Assembly (NCBI GenBank): GCA_003243445.1
Contig: QFQQ01000010.1
Location: forward strand, 1-64,000
DNA from: Citrobacter freundii
GTDB lineage: Bacteria; Bacteroidota; Bacteroidia; Chitinophagales; Chitinophagaceae
DNA length: 64,000 bases
Direction: 5' to 3'
The translations under genes were made by a program, and so were the position numbers. How positions within the stretch are numbered: the first letter of the stretch is position 1; each line of letters begins with the position of its first letter. This document shows positions 34,940 through 44,455 of this stretch, piece by piece. Under the pieces are notes generated by a model. That model searched no databases. It saw nothing but the letters and a program-made list of their open reading frames with translations, and was not told the origin of the DNA.

Positions 34940-35096
34940 AATCGATGATCGATGTTCGATTGTCGATGGTCGGTATAAAATCGTCTTTTTCATTTACAAT
35001 CACGAAAATGAACTTGCTACCAATCCCGGGCATTCGATCATCGACCGTCGACTGTGTCCGCCGTAACGAAGTGAAGGAGGAACATCGATCATCGAA
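34940..35096. repeat. Family A inverted heptad element A9 with interrupted right arm
   Basis: The left arm (34942-34974) is TCGATGN heptads. The right arm is in two parts (35033-35053 and 35082-35096), split by about 28 bases of unrelated sequence. It lies between the MFS start and the SusD stop (35100). Confidence 0.88.
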
Positions 35097-35099
35097 AAA

Positions 35100-36866
35100 T
35101 CAGTATCCTGGATTCTGAACAAGATTCTTGTTCGCGTCCATTTCAGATTTAGGCACCGGCCAGTATTCATCTTTATTCTGACGATACACTACATCCTGCG
35201 TGGTGAAATATTTTTTTGCTTCTGTTGCGTTGTAGAGCGGCGTATAGCTGTCGTCAAAGCCAGTCAGCACTGCACTTGTCCATGCTTTTGCATCACGGTT
35301 CAAATATAAAACGCCGTTCATTACTGTGTTGGCAATCCCCCAGCGGCGGAGATCATTCCATCTTACACCATCGTTTGCAAGTTCCACTTTACGTTCATAG
35401 CGGACCGCTTTACGCAATTGAGCCTGGGAAAGACCAGCGGGAAGATCAGGCATCAGTGCCCGGCGGCGAACGCGGTTGATCGCATCATAAACACTGTTAT
35501 CGATCTGATTCGCTTCAATTTTTGCTTCGGCATAGATCAGCAATAACTCTGCAAAACGGAAGATCCCCACGTTCAGATCTGATACGCCGCTTACAGATGT
35601 TGTATTGAAATCAGCGATATCGACCGGCTTACGCCACAAATAGCCGCTGAAAGATCTGTATGCATTGGTTGCATCAGCATTCGCAACATTTGAAGGAGTA
35701 GTGCTTGCGCCCGTTAATACCGGCCAGTAGTTCTTCACCTGCGCAAAGCTTGTCGCCGGCTCAAACTGGTAACCGAGATAGCGTGCATGCGGGCGAACAC
35801 AATACATATCCAATCTTGGGTCACGATTCTCAAACGGTTTTGATGCGTCATACAAAGGAGACTCTGTGATAGGCAAACCGTCTTTCGCCTGGAAAGTATT
35901 GATCAGATCCTGCGTTGGCCCCCAATAGCAAACACCCTTACCGAGGCGTGATCCCGAATAGTATTGCTGGTTATGTGTATTACCGGGAATGGTCATGTTG
36001 TATTCAGCAACCCAGATCCATTCTTTACTCGTTTTAAAACCTGCGTGACCAAAGATGTTGGAAACATCAGGCTCGCCAGCTGTGTGATCTTTACCAACAA
36101 AGTTCACTGAACTATTGAATGCAGTAAGATCGTGAACACCATTTGCCAGGGACATCGCTTTTGAAGCGGCATCAGCAGCAACTGTGAATTGTTTTGCATT
36201 CATTGCAACGCGTGCTTTCAGCATGTAAGCCGCTACGCGGGACGCTCTCGCATTGCCAAACTGAGATTGAGAGACCGGAAGATTATCAGCGATCGCAGTC
36301 AGTTCATCCAGCATGAACTTTTCCACCTCATTCCTTGGAGTTCTTGCAACAGATGCATTTGCCAGATCCACGGCATGCTTCAGCAAAGGCACATCACCGA
36401 ATAATTCAGTGAGCTGGGAATAGCAATAAGCACGGATAAAACGAAGCTCCGCATCAAGCTGATTGTACGCCGCATCAGTCATGGAACTTTTCAGTTGCTC
36501 CAGGTTATCCAGCACAGTGTGCACGCGTGCGATGGTCTGATAATGGATCTGCCATGGTTTATTGGTGAGTGCATTATCTGTAGTGATCGCGCTGGTGATC
36601 GGTGATGTGTAGTTTGTACCAGGACGTGCATATCCGATGTCCGTGATATTGTCCATCACGTGCCAGATCGGTGTGCTTGACGCATCCAGTTTTGTTACGC
36701 TCTGGTAAGCACCGAACAATCCCATTTCCGCTTCTTTTGCATTTGCAGGAAATGTTCCGGTAGATGGGCCGTTCAGTGAAGAACGGTCGATTTTGCAGGA
36801 CGAAAGGGCCAGGATGGCACCCAGTGCGATCGTTGCAATTTTATGTATGTTGTTGAACTTTTTCAT
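35100..36866 (-). CDS. SusD/RagB family outer-membrane lipoprotein
   Basis: The 588-residue protein has a lipoprotein signal ending in LALSSC (Cys24), so the mature form is lipid-anchored at the cell surface. The TPR-like SusD core shows LRFIRAYCYSQLTELFGDVPL and the C-terminal RFAELLLIYAEAKIEAN, VRYERKVELANDGVRWNDL and VPKSEMDANKNLVQNPGY blocks, all hallmarks of RagB/SusD. It would bind substrate and cap the SusC channel encoded 2 bases upstream. The substrate cannot be deduced; the operon has phosphoesterases instead of glycoside hydrolases. Confidence 0.97.
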   Translation of the reverse strand: MKKFNNIHKIATIALGAILALSSCKIDRSSLNGPSTGTFPANAKEAEMGLFGAYQSVTKLDASSTPIWHVMDNITDIGYARPGTNYTSPITSAITTDNALTNKPWQIHYQTIARVHTVLDNLEQLKSSMTDAAYNQLDAELRFIRAYCYSQLTELFGDVPLLKHAVDLANASVARTPRNEVEKFMLDELTAIADNLPVSQSQFGNARASRVAAYMLKARVAMNAKQFTVAADAASKAMSLANGVHDLTAFNSSVNFVGKDHTAGEPDVSNIFGHAGFKTSKEWIWVAEYNMTIPGNTHNQQYYSGSRLGKGVCYWGPTQDLINTFQAKDGLPITESPLYDASKPFENRDPRLDMYCVRPHARYLGYQFEPATSFAQVKNYWPVLTGASTTPSNVANADATNAYRSFSGYLWRKPVDIADFNTTSVSGVSDLNVGIFRFAELLLIYAEAKIEANQIDNSVYDAINRVRRRALMPDLPAGLSQAQLRKAVRYERKVELANDGVRWNDLRRWGIANTVMNGVLYLNRDAKAWTSAVLTGFDDSYTPLYNATEAKKYFTTQDVVYRQNKDEYWPVPKSEMDANKNLVQNPGY

Positions 36867-36868
36867 TG

Positions 36869-39800
36869 TTAGAATTTAATATCGATACCAAATGTGTAGA
36901 TCTTAACCTGCGGATAGAAATTACCGCCACCGAGTGATACACCATCAGATGCACCCGCGTCATAGTTGATCTCAGGATCGTAACCCTGGTAAAAATTGGT
37001 ATGGGTAAATAAATTTTGACCGTTCACATAGATAAAGGCACTCTGTAATCCAACTTTTTTCATGAAGGCTCTCGGGAGTTCATATCCAAGCTGAACATTT
37101 TTCAGACGGAGATATGCAGCGCTTCTCATCCACAAGGTAGAGTTCTGTGTATTGTTGGTTGAAGTAAGCGATACGCGTGGCAATGCCGCATCTTTATTAT
37201 CCACGCTCCAGTAATCCAGCTGCCACGGTTTGATCGAACTTGAGTTCACTGCAGGAATTACATAGTGTGAGTTGAGATAACCATCTACTTTACCAACACC
37301 CTGAACAAATGCGCTTAGACGGAAACCTTTCCAGCCCAGATCAAGATTTGCGCCATACGTGTAACGTGGAATTGTACTGCCGATGATCACTTTATCAGCA
37401 TCGGTGATCTTACCGTCAGGGATCGATTTACCACTTGCATCAAATGCACCTGCGATATCGATATATCTTACATCACCTGGCTTCAGCGTACCTATCTGGG
37501 TTGGACCAGCATTGATCTCTTCCTGTGATTGATAGAACCCATTGGAGAGATAACCATAGATAGAATTGATCGAATAACCTTCCTGCTGACGGAGAAGGTC
37601 ACCGGATGTCTGGCCCTTCATATCAACGATCCTGTTCTTTACATCAGACAGGTTAACACCAAGTCCGAAATGGAAATCACCCCAGCTGTTATCATAACGT
37701 GCAGTAAACTCCCAGCCCTTGTTTGTTACCACTGCGGCATTCTGATAAGGAGAAGCAAGACCGGTCAGTTGTGAAGTGTTTAATTTAAGCAGGATACCAT
37801 CTGTTTTTTTATCGTAGTAATCAAATGTTACAGATAATTTATCAAACAGGTTTGCATCCACACCAATTCCTTTCATCACTGTTTCTTCCCAACGGAGATT
37901 TGGGTTGGACAGCGTTGTTTGCGTGATCATCTGGAAAACGTTTCCTCCAAATGATGCACTGCCCAGTGATAATGCTTCAGCAAAAGGATAATAAGATGTA
38001 CCAATGTTCTGGTTACCCAATTTACCCCATGAACCGCGGATCTTCAGGAGTTTTACCACAGGGCGGATATCATCCATGAATGCTTCTTTAGAGATCACCC
38101 AGCCGGCAGAAAATGAAGGGAAAGCAGCCCATTGATTGTCTTTGATAAAACGGGATGTGCCATCATATCTTAAGTTGGCTTCAAAAAGATATTTTCCTTT
38201 GAAGTCATAGTTCAATCTGCCAAATGCTGATACAAGCACCCATTGGTTTTGCGTACCATTGTTATCTTTTGTTGCATTGTCAGCACCGGCAGTCAGTTGT
38301 TCATAGGTGTTGTAAACAAAATCTCTTCTGTATCCAGACAGCAATTTCGCGTCGTAGGTTTCACGGGAAGAACCGCCCATCAGGCTGAAGTTATGTCCGT
38401 TGAAACTCTTTTGCGCTACAGCCTGGAATTGGTATGTTCCATAAAAATATCTGTATGCTGTTTCGGTGAGATCGGTAGTAGTGTTTGCTGCACCGGCCGG
38501 GGATCCATCTTCATAATAAGTCATCAGGCTTTTGGTGAAGACATGGCCATTTGTAGTAAGATAGCGTGGAGCGAACATACCGGTCAGAGACAGCCAGTTG
38601 GTTGGTTTATAAGTCAGGTTCAGGTTACCATAGAACTCGAGATTGTTGGTCTTGCGGTTGCCGCCGTCAGCGATATAACCAACAGGATTGATCTTCACCC
38701 AGCCATCAGACCAGTTATCGCCATAACGGATCGGAATGTTTGTCGGCATTCTTCCAAGATAGTTCCAGATCGTTCCTTCATCAGCGATCTGTGTTCTGTT
38801 CTTATTGGTAACAGCAACATCAAATTTCAGGGAGAATTTTTCATTTGGTGTGATGTCGAGGTTATTGCGGAATACATAACGTTTGAAACCTGTATTCCTG
38901 ATCAGGCCTTCCTGCTCAACATAGCTGAGTGAAGGCGTAGCGCGAACGATGCCGCTGTTGGCGGAAACAGAAATGAAGTGGCTATGCGTTAAACCGCTAC
39001 CCTGCAGGATCGCATCCTGCCAGTCGTAGTTGGAAGGATTGGCTGCATATTTCTGCCTGAAGTTTTCAATATCCTGATCGCTATAGATCTTGATACCATT
39101 ATCATTCATACTTGCATCGTTGAACACGCGCATGTAGGTAAGTCCATCTGTTACTTTCGGAATGGCAGTTGCTTCCTGTTTGCCAACATATCCTTTATAG
39201 TTTACAGACAATTTATCTTTTGCTCTTTTGGTGGTGATCAGTATCACACCATTTGCGGCACGTGAACCATAGATGGCCGCAGAGGCAGCATCTTTCAGGA
39301 TGGAGATCGATTCGATAAGATTCACATCCACATCATCAATATTACCAGCCACACCATCGATGATCACGAGTGGATTACTGCTGGAGCCGCCGAATGAATT
39401 GATCCCGCGGATCCGGATCTGTGCACCGTCACCGCCTGGTGCACCGGTTTGTGAGGTGACAGTTACACCGGCAGCCAGACCCTGTAAAGCGTTTGAGCCG
39501 GAGATGTTCGGCCTTCTTTCAATCTGCGCACTGCTGATGGTAGAAACCGAACCGGTCAGATTACCTTTCTTTTGTGTACCATAAGCTACAACTACTACTT
39601 CATCGAGACCTGCAACATCTTTCTGAAGTGTAATGTTGATCGTTGTGTTATTGCCGATCGTCATTTCTTTTTCCTTGTAACCGACCATAGAGAATACAAG
39701 GATTTCGGTGGAGTTCGGAACACTCAGCGAATAAGTACCATCAGCGCTGCTGACGGTACCTGAACCGGTTTTCAGGCGGATGTTGGCGCCTTCAAGCGGT

Positions 39801-39958
39801 TGATTGTTTTCATCAGTTACTTTTCCGGTGATCGTTTTTTGTGCAACGGCAGGCACAGTGAAGAGGAAGACCAGCAACAGGCTAAGCAGCCAACTATGCG
39901 TTAGCCTCAGCGACTTGCTTTGCGGCTGGTGGCGGGCAAAGCAGTGATTTTTTTTCAT
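36869..39958 (-). CDS. SusC/RagA family TonB-dependent outer-membrane transporter
   Basis: The 1029-residue protein has a long signal peptide ending in LLVFLFTVPAVAQ, a carboxypeptidase-regulatory-like domain (about 42-115), a TonB box-like segment DEVVVVAYGTQKKGNLTGSV, a plug with NPLVIIDGVAGNIDDVDVN, and a 22-strand barrel ending in YTFGIDIKF. It imports the ligand captured by SusD using TonB energy. The start ATG at 39956-39958 is preceded by a 399-bp gap with three 10-bp operator-like repeats. SusC is the first gene of the run down to 22996. Confidence 0.97.
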   Translation of the reverse strand: MKKNHCFARHQPQSKSLRLTHSWLLSLLLVFLFTVPAVAQKTITGKVTDENNQPLEGANIRLKTGSGTVSSADGTYSLSVPNSTEILVFSMVGYKEKEMTIGNNTTINITLQKDVAGLDEVVVVAYGTQKKGNLTGSVSTISSAQIERRPNISGSNALQGLAAGVTVTSQTGAPGGDGAQIRIRGINSFGGSSSNPLVIIDGVAGNIDDVDVNLIESISILKDAASAAIYGSRAANGVILITTKRAKDKLSVNYKGYVGKQEATAIPKVTDGLTYMRVFNDASMNDNGIKIYSDQDIENFRQKYAANPSNYDWQDAILQGSGLTHSHFISVSANSGIVRATPSLSYVEQEGLIRNTGFKRYVFRNNLDITPNEKFSLKFDVAVTNKNRTQIADEGTIWNYLGRMPTNIPIRYGDNWSDGWVKINPVGYIADGGNRKTNNLEFYGNLNLTYKPTNWLSLTGMFAPRYLTTNGHVFTKSLMTYYEDGSPAGAANTTTDLTETAYRYFYGTYQFQAVAQKSFNGHNFSLMGGSSRETYDAKLLSGYRRDFVYNTYEQLTAGADNATKDNNGTQNQWVLVSAFGRLNYDFKGKYLFEANLRYDGTSRFIKDNQWAAFPSFSAGWVISKEAFMDDIRPVVKLLKIRGSWGKLGNQNIGTSYYPFAEALSLGSASFGGNVFQMITQTTLSNPNLRWEETVMKGIGVDANLFDKLSVTFDYYDKKTDGILLKLNTSQLTGLASPYQNAAVVTNKGWEFTARYDNSWGDFHFGLGVNLSDVKNRIVDMKGQTSGDLLRQQEGYSINSIYGYLSNGFYQSQEEINAGPTQIGTLKPGDVRYIDIAGAFDASGKSIPDGKITDADKVIIGSTIPRYTYGANLDLGWKGFRLSAFVQGVGKVDGYLNSHYVIPAVNSSSIKPWQLDYWSVDNKDAALPRVSLTSTNNTQNSTLWMRSAAYLRLKNVQLGYELPRAFMKKVGLQSAFIYVNGQNLFTHTNFYQGYDPEINYDAGASDGVSLGGGNFYPQVKIYTFGIDIKF

Positions 39959-40023
39959 AACAGCTTAGTTTTTTGATACTTTCTAATTTTCGTTCGCCAT
40001 CAATCCCTTTCATTTTATTTCAG

Positions 40024-40099
40024 TTTGTTTAAAACAGGAATGATTCTATGCAAATAACTTATCTGTATTTAAACAAAATATTACCTGCCTTTAAACAAA
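40024..40099. promoter_or_regulatory. Three TTTAAACAAA operator-like repeats near susC
   Basis: TTTGTTTAAA occurs at 40024-40033 and its reverse complement TTTAAACAAA at 40068-40077 and 40090-40099. Start-to-start spacings are 44 and 22 bp, about four and two helical turns, so all copies face the same side of the DNA. The DeoR protein encoded next door is the natural candidate to bind them. Confidence 0.65.
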
Positions 40100-40236
40100 T
40101 TGTTACGAAACGGAAGGCGAAGAAAGAGCAATCGTTACTTTAAATGCCCGGAAAAGCGCATATTTGCTTTCATTTCCGGCTGTAAAGTAAATCAAATGTA
40201 ACAAAATTAAATTCAATAAAACAAAAAGAAAGGAAA

Positions 40237-40301
40237 AGAAAGTTTTTGAAACTTTCTAGCCGTTTAAGGTTGAAATAGTTTTACCAAATAGTAAACTTTC
40301 T
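40237..40301. promoter_or_regulatory. AAACTTTCT inverted and direct repeat upstream of deoR-type gene
   Basis: AGAAAGTTT (40237-40245) and AAACTTTCT (40249-40257) form a nine-pair inverted repeat with a three-base centre, and AAACTTTCT recurs at 40293-40301, exactly 44 bp from the second half-site. Position before the DeoR gene suggests autoregulation. Confidence 0.55.
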
Positions 40302-40357
40302 GTAAGTCTTTGAAAATATTGAGAAATAATAACAATTTTGCCTGATAAATCTTATAT

Positions 40358-41125
40358 ATGAAAACGATCACCGATCGGCATCAATTCATACTTAAAAAAC
40401 TGAACGAGAAGGGAAAAGTGAGCATTCCGCAACTGATGGACGAAATGCAGGTAAGCGGTGTAACGATCCGGAAGGACCTTAAATTACTGGAGGAAAAGAA
40501 ACTGCTGTTCCGTACGCGCGGGGGTGGTTCCATTAATAATCCTTATGCGATCGAGCGGCCGATCGATGAAAAAGAGTTCATCAAAGCTGACGAAAAGAAA
40601 AAGATCGCGAAAGCGGCCCTCAGCCTGATCGGGCAGAACGACTCCATTATTATAGCATCGGGAACCACGGTATTTGAACTCGCCCGCCAGCTTCATCCCG
40701 ATAAACGGATCATCGTGATCACACCCGCACTGAAAGTAGCGCTGGAACTAAGCAATCGCCCAAACGTGGAAGTGCTGCAGCTCGGCGGTCTTGTTCACCA
40801 AAGCTCCTCCTCCACCGCCGGTTCATTTGCAGAAAAGATCCTGGATGAATTATCCTGCGGCGTTCTTTTCCTGGGTGTTGACGGTATCGATCTTGATCAT
40901 GGCCTTACCATTACCAATATCATGGAAGCAAGTTTGAATCAGAAGATGATCAGGCTGGCGCAAACGGTGGTGGTGCTGGCAGACAGTTCGAAGTTTGACA
41001 GACGTGGCCTGGGAAAGATCTGTAATCTTGATCAGATTGATTATATCATTACTGATAGCGAAGTGAGCAGGGATACGGTGAGTAAGATTGAGAAGGCGGG
41101 GACGAAGGTGATCATTGCAGAGTAG
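40358..41125 (+). CDS. DeoR/GlpR family transcriptional regulator
   Basis: The 255-residue protein has an N-terminal DeoR helix-turn-helix (ILKKLNEKGKVSIPQLMDEM, then VSGVTIRKDLKLLEEKKLL) and the DeoRC effector domain (IIIASGTTVFELARQL, LFLGVDGIDLDHGLT, VVLADSSKFDRRGLG). DeoRC domains sense phosphorylated sugars or polyols. It is divergent from susC, and two sets of regularly spaced motifs lie between them, so it probably represses the susC run until an intracellular phospho-intermediate appears, consistent with two FGGY kinases in that run. Confidence 0.95.
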   Translation: MKTITDRHQFILKKLNEKGKVSIPQLMDEMQVSGVTIRKDLKLLEEKKLLFRTRGGGSINNPYAIERPIDEKEFIKADEKKKIAKAALSLIGQNDSIIIASGTTVFELARQLHPDKRIIVITPALKVALELSNRPNVEVLQLGGLVHQSSSSTAGSFAEKILDELSCGVLFLGVDGIDLDHGLTITNIMEASLNQKMIRLAQTVVVLADSSKFDRRGLGKICNLDQIDYIITDSEVSRDTVSKIEKAGTKVIIAE

Positions 41126-41150
41126 TTCATGCGATGAGGTATTGTAATAG

Positions 41151-41187
41151 AAAAGGGATGACTGGTTTCTAATCAGTCATCCCTTTT
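41151..41187. terminator. Bidirectional rho-independent terminator
   Basis: A perfect 14-pair stem (41151-41164 with 41174-41187, loop GTTTCTAAT) has an A-run on the left and a T-run on the right. It ends the DeoR gene (plus) and the T9SS cargo gene (minus). Confidence 0.95.
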
Positions 41188-41245
41188 ACTATAAATATCT
41201 CCTATAATTAAACGATACTTTGTTTGGCAACCTTATCTGACACAT

Positions 41246-43171
41246 TTATGGCTTTACAAACTTCAAAGCGGGTTGACCAGGCCTGCCCGGAAACGTGACA
41301 TAATAAGTGCCCGGCAAAAGATCACTGATCACGATCTGCTGCACGCCATCCACACTTGCTTTGAACGACCTGAGCAAACGGCCCCCTGTTTCATGAAGAT
41401 TGATCAATTCCCCTTTAGAGACACTGCTGATAGACAACTGGCGGCGCGCAGGATTGGGATACAGGCGTAATGCCCCACGCTGTTTACAATCTAATTTTAT
41501 CACCTGCACCCGACTGAAACTTGTCTCACCATCAGCACCCGTTATTTTAAGCCGGTAATAAATGCTCCCAGACAAATCCGGCCTGTAACTATAGCTGTAT
41601 TTCTGCTCACCATCCATGTTGCGGGCAGCCTGCCGATAAAATCCCGTGAAAGTCCGGCCATCAGTACTATACTCAAGTTCATACCATGCTGCTGCGCCGT
41701 CCTGCTCCACCTGCCAGTGAAACAGTACACCGCAATCCTGTGTCTGATCGACGGAGAAGGTCTTTAACACCAAAGGCAAGGGTATACTCCAGACAACGCT
41801 ATAGCTCACGGCCGCACTGGATGTTTGGGATGCCATATCCAGTACGGTGTACTGAAAGGATGTGCCCGTTGTTCCCTGAGGTGTGAGCCCTGACGGTTCG
41901 ATCGTCAACATTGAAGGCGTGTAATTGACAATGGTGTCGCCCGCAGAAAGCGTGACTGATCCATGCTTTAACGTAAAACTATTAGTGGGCTGGGAAATGA
42001 TCTTAACGGCCTTTCCTGACCAACTGCCCTGAGATGGCTGATCAACCGCGTCACTACCTTCAAAGGGATGTGTGGCAAGATTGAGCAATCCAGGCGATCC
42101 GCCCGCAACAAAACTGACCGGGTAAGAAAATGGACGTTCACACGCGCTCTGCGCATCAAACAGGCTACTGTTATAACTTGTGCCCCCGTTTTGCGGAATC
42201 CCCGTTAATACCAATTGACCATTGGCATCCACTCCACCCAGTAAACGGCCGTTACCATCTACATCGTTATAAGTAAAAGTTGCACTTCCTTCCAATGCAT
42301 CCGGGCAACCATCCCCGTCACTGTCATTGTCCTTGTCATTCGGGTGACCATCATTATCTGTGTCCGGGCGGCAGGTTCCACTTACGAAGAAAAAAAGGCC
42401 ATCAGTATTACTGTTACTGCCGCTAAAGCGGGTTATTTGTATAACAACCTTGGTTGCAACGGAAAGGGTCGCTTCACCCATCCGGACACGGAACGCGTCA
42501 TAATTCTGTCCAGCCCCGTTGGCGTTACAGGCGATGTTTGAAGACGATGTTACGATGCTTCCCAACGTAGTAGAGGGTGATACACCGTTAGACCGGTAGG
42601 TGGCGGTACACCAATCAGCAGTACTCAGCAATTGGTTGCTTGCATCATAAGCCATTATCCTGAAACTTGTGTATTCCGGATCACCCATATACAGATTGAA
42701 TTCATATAGCGTACCGGGAGTCAGGGAGATAGTAATGTCCCCGAATGCTGTATTGGGAACGGTATTATTGGCGCTGAACTGCATCGTACGGGAAAGAATT
42801 GCAGCAGGATCATTTAAGTCAGCCCGCAAAATGGTTTGATATATGTTATTAATGGTAGTGCTGGCCACACCAAATAAAGTGTACTGCGCATCTAACGGAT
42901 TACATTGAAAAGAAATGGCGGTTCCGCAATCCATTGATGCAGTGAACGGCGTTGTTCTAAAATTAGTAAGTTGTGCTGCTGTCCAGTTAATACTTCCACG
43001 CCCCGTCTCCAACAGATCCGGAATACCATCGTTATCGTCATCCAGATCAATAGCATCAGCAATACCATCACCATCAAAATCACCTGCAACACTACTGCAC
43101 TGACTATTGGCAACATCAGTCATACCAGACAAGCAAAAAAAAAGCACTGCTGCTTTTGTGAGGATTTTCAT
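41246..43171 (-). CDS. Secreted T9SS cargo protein with calcium-binding repeats
   Basis: The 641-residue protein has a signal peptide (MKILTKAAVLFFCLSG...), a thrombospondin type 3-like acidic repeat (FDGDGIADAIDLDDDNDGIP, about 32-51) and a second (DNDSDGDGCPDALEG, about 284-298), both typical calcium sites. The middle part is Ser/Thr/Asn-rich with beta-sandwich character. The C-terminus (about 565-641, LRLYPNPARRQLSISS...GTYYVTFPG) is a type A sorting domain for type IX secretion, so it should be exported and anchored on the surface or released. Its function, perhaps adhesion, is not known. Confidence 0.88.
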   Translation of the reverse strand: MKILTKAAVLFFCLSGMTDVANSQCSSVAGDFDGDGIADAIDLDDDNDGIPDLLETGRGSINWTAAQLTNFRTTPFTASMDCGTAISFQCNPLDAQYTLFGVASTTINNIYQTILRADLNDPAAILSRTMQFSANNTVPNTAFGDITISLTPGTLYEFNLYMGDPEYTSFRIMAYDASNQLLSTADWCTATYRSNGVSPSTTLGSIVTSSSNIACNANGAGQNYDAFRVRMGEATLSVATKVVIQITRFSGSNSNTDGLFFFVSGTCRPDTDNDGHPNDKDNDSDGDGCPDALEGSATFTYNDVDGNGRLLGGVDANGQLVLTGIPQNGGTSYNSSLFDAQSACERPFSYPVSFVAGGSPGLLNLATHPFEGSDAVDQPSQGSWSGKAVKIISQPTNSFTLKHGSVTLSAGDTIVNYTPSMLTIEPSGLTPQGTTGTSFQYTVLDMASQTSSAAVSYSVVWSIPLPLVLKTFSVDQTQDCGVLFHWQVEQDGAAAWYELEYSTDGRTFTGFYRQAARNMDGEQKYSYSYRPDLSGSIYYRLKITGADGETSFSRVQVIKLDCKQRGALRLYPNPARRQLSISSVSKGELINLHETGGRLLRSFKASVDGVQQIVISDLLPGTYYVTFPGRPGQPALKFVKP

Positions 43172-43907
43172 AAATATTTTGATTTGATCAATATTAATTA
43201 TAAAAGTAGCCCAAACGAACTAATGTTATTTATAGAATTAATTCGACAAAACAGAACTTGTAATACCGGGAGGGTTCACTTAACTTTTATGTACAACATA
43301 GATACTAACGATACCTGACCATGCCTATGTTTAACTGACATACAGCAATGGTTCAAACAGGTATCAACAGTATTAGTTGAATTGATAGTTTCTCAAGATT
43401 CTATCTAAACATGATCAACACATGCTGAAGCAGCCAGCAGGTTGGGGCTGCTATAATAATATTTCATTCTTTTCAACTCTTCCTCATTGCTTTTACAGCT
43501 TTATGATCTTCTGCGTTGAATGTTCTGGCCAATCCAGTCGCGTTGGTTGGCAGGTGATGTTTGCAAAAGTTTTAAGAAGTTCTCCGCATTTACAATGAAA
43601 CTGAGCTAAGGCTTGAACCACTTTATCCGACCATCACGGTAATTCTATTCTTTGCGAAAAGATAGGATGTGAATGAAACACCCGGCAAGCAACTTCCGGT
43701 CATCAGTCATTAAACAACTACCGGTTTCCCTCAACTTAAGAGACCAGAATTTTTCTAGCCTCAATGCACTGTCTAACTAACTATCCACCAGTGATCTACA
43801 GGATCTTTAATAGCAGATTTCAACAATTATTTCTCAAAAAACAATCTATTTTTATTGTTTTTCAATAAATATTTATCATTTTTACATCGTCATCAAACAA
43901 ACTAATA
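43172..43907. other. 736-bp gap with no gene recognised
   Basis: This is the longest gene-free stretch. It separates the divergent T9SS and DUF2975 genes. Seen in it are AGCAGCC (43429-43435) pairing with GGCTGCT (43446-43452), followed by an A/T run, which is a possible small hairpin, and a very A/T-rich final 120 bases likely to hold the promoter of the DUF2975/XRE pair. It contains none of the heptad families. No small ORF in it looks coding. Confidence 0.5.
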
Positions 43908-44453
43908 ATGAAGATCTCAACCAATTTTATGCTTAAGGTCCTGCTGATCCTCTCGTGGATCATCTTTATCGGTGTTTCGATCGAGGCCGGAGGATTTATT
44001 GTTAATGCGATCATTCCGCTGGTAAAACCGGAAGCAGCAGGCAAACTCTGGAAACAGGCAGATCTTACCGCATTGCTTCAATATGACCGTGGTCAGTTTA
44101 TCGTCCAGATGTCGATCATCATCATCGTTGCTATTGCGCGTGCAACGTTATTTTATATGTTCATCAAATTGTTGCATGATAAGAAGTTTGATATCGAAAA
44201 GCCTTTCAATATTCATGTTGTCCGTTTCATTCAACTTTCATCTTATCTCGCGTTTCTGATCGGCTTCTTTTCGAACTATGGTAAACAACATGCATCCTGG
44301 ATGATCGAAAATGGCGTGAAGATGCCGGACCTTGAACAAATGCGCCTTGGCGGTGCCGATGTGTGGCTGTTTATGGGTGTGGCACTGCTGGTCATTGCGC
44401 AGATCTTTAAAAGAGGTATCGAAATCCAAACCGAGAACGAATTAACCGTATAA
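43908..44453 (+). CDS. DUF2975 family membrane protein
   Basis: The 181-residue protein has four hydrophobic segments (VLLILSWIIFIGVSIEAGGF, QMSIIIIVAIARATLFYMFI, LSSYLAFLIGFF and VWLFMGVALLVIAQIF) and ends in KRGIEIQTENELTV. This four-helix layout directly before a short Cro/CI-type regulator is characteristic of the DUF2975/YozG pair. The molecular function of DUF2975 is unknown. ATG at 43908 directly precedes the first span. Two bases separate it from the regulator gene. Confidence 0.85.
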   Translation: MKISTNFMLKVLLILSWIIFIGVSIEAGGFIVNAIIPLVKPEAAGKLWKQADLTALLQYDRGQFIVQMSIIIIVAIARATLFYMFIKLLHDKKFDIEKPFNIHVVRFIQLSSYLAFLIGFFSNYGKQHASWMIENGVKMPDLEQMRLGGADVWLFMGVALLVIAQIFKRGIEIQTENELTV

Positions 44454-44455
44454 CA

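Larger units (their letters stand above)
39959..40357. promoter_or_regulatory. Divergent susC-deoR control region
   Basis: This A/T-rich 399-bp region separates susC (minus) and the DeoR gene (plus). It contains two sets of repeated short motifs spaced by 22 or 44 bp, listed separately, but no other structured element. Confidence 0.6.

Noticed and set aside
34919..34993. N-terminal extension of the MFS carrier
   Set aside because: The residues come from repeat element A9 and precede a natural ATG at 34918.
43429..43452. Hairpin in the 736-bp gap as a small RNA gene
   Set aside because: A seven-pair stem alone is weak evidence; no promoter or conserved RNA was recognised.
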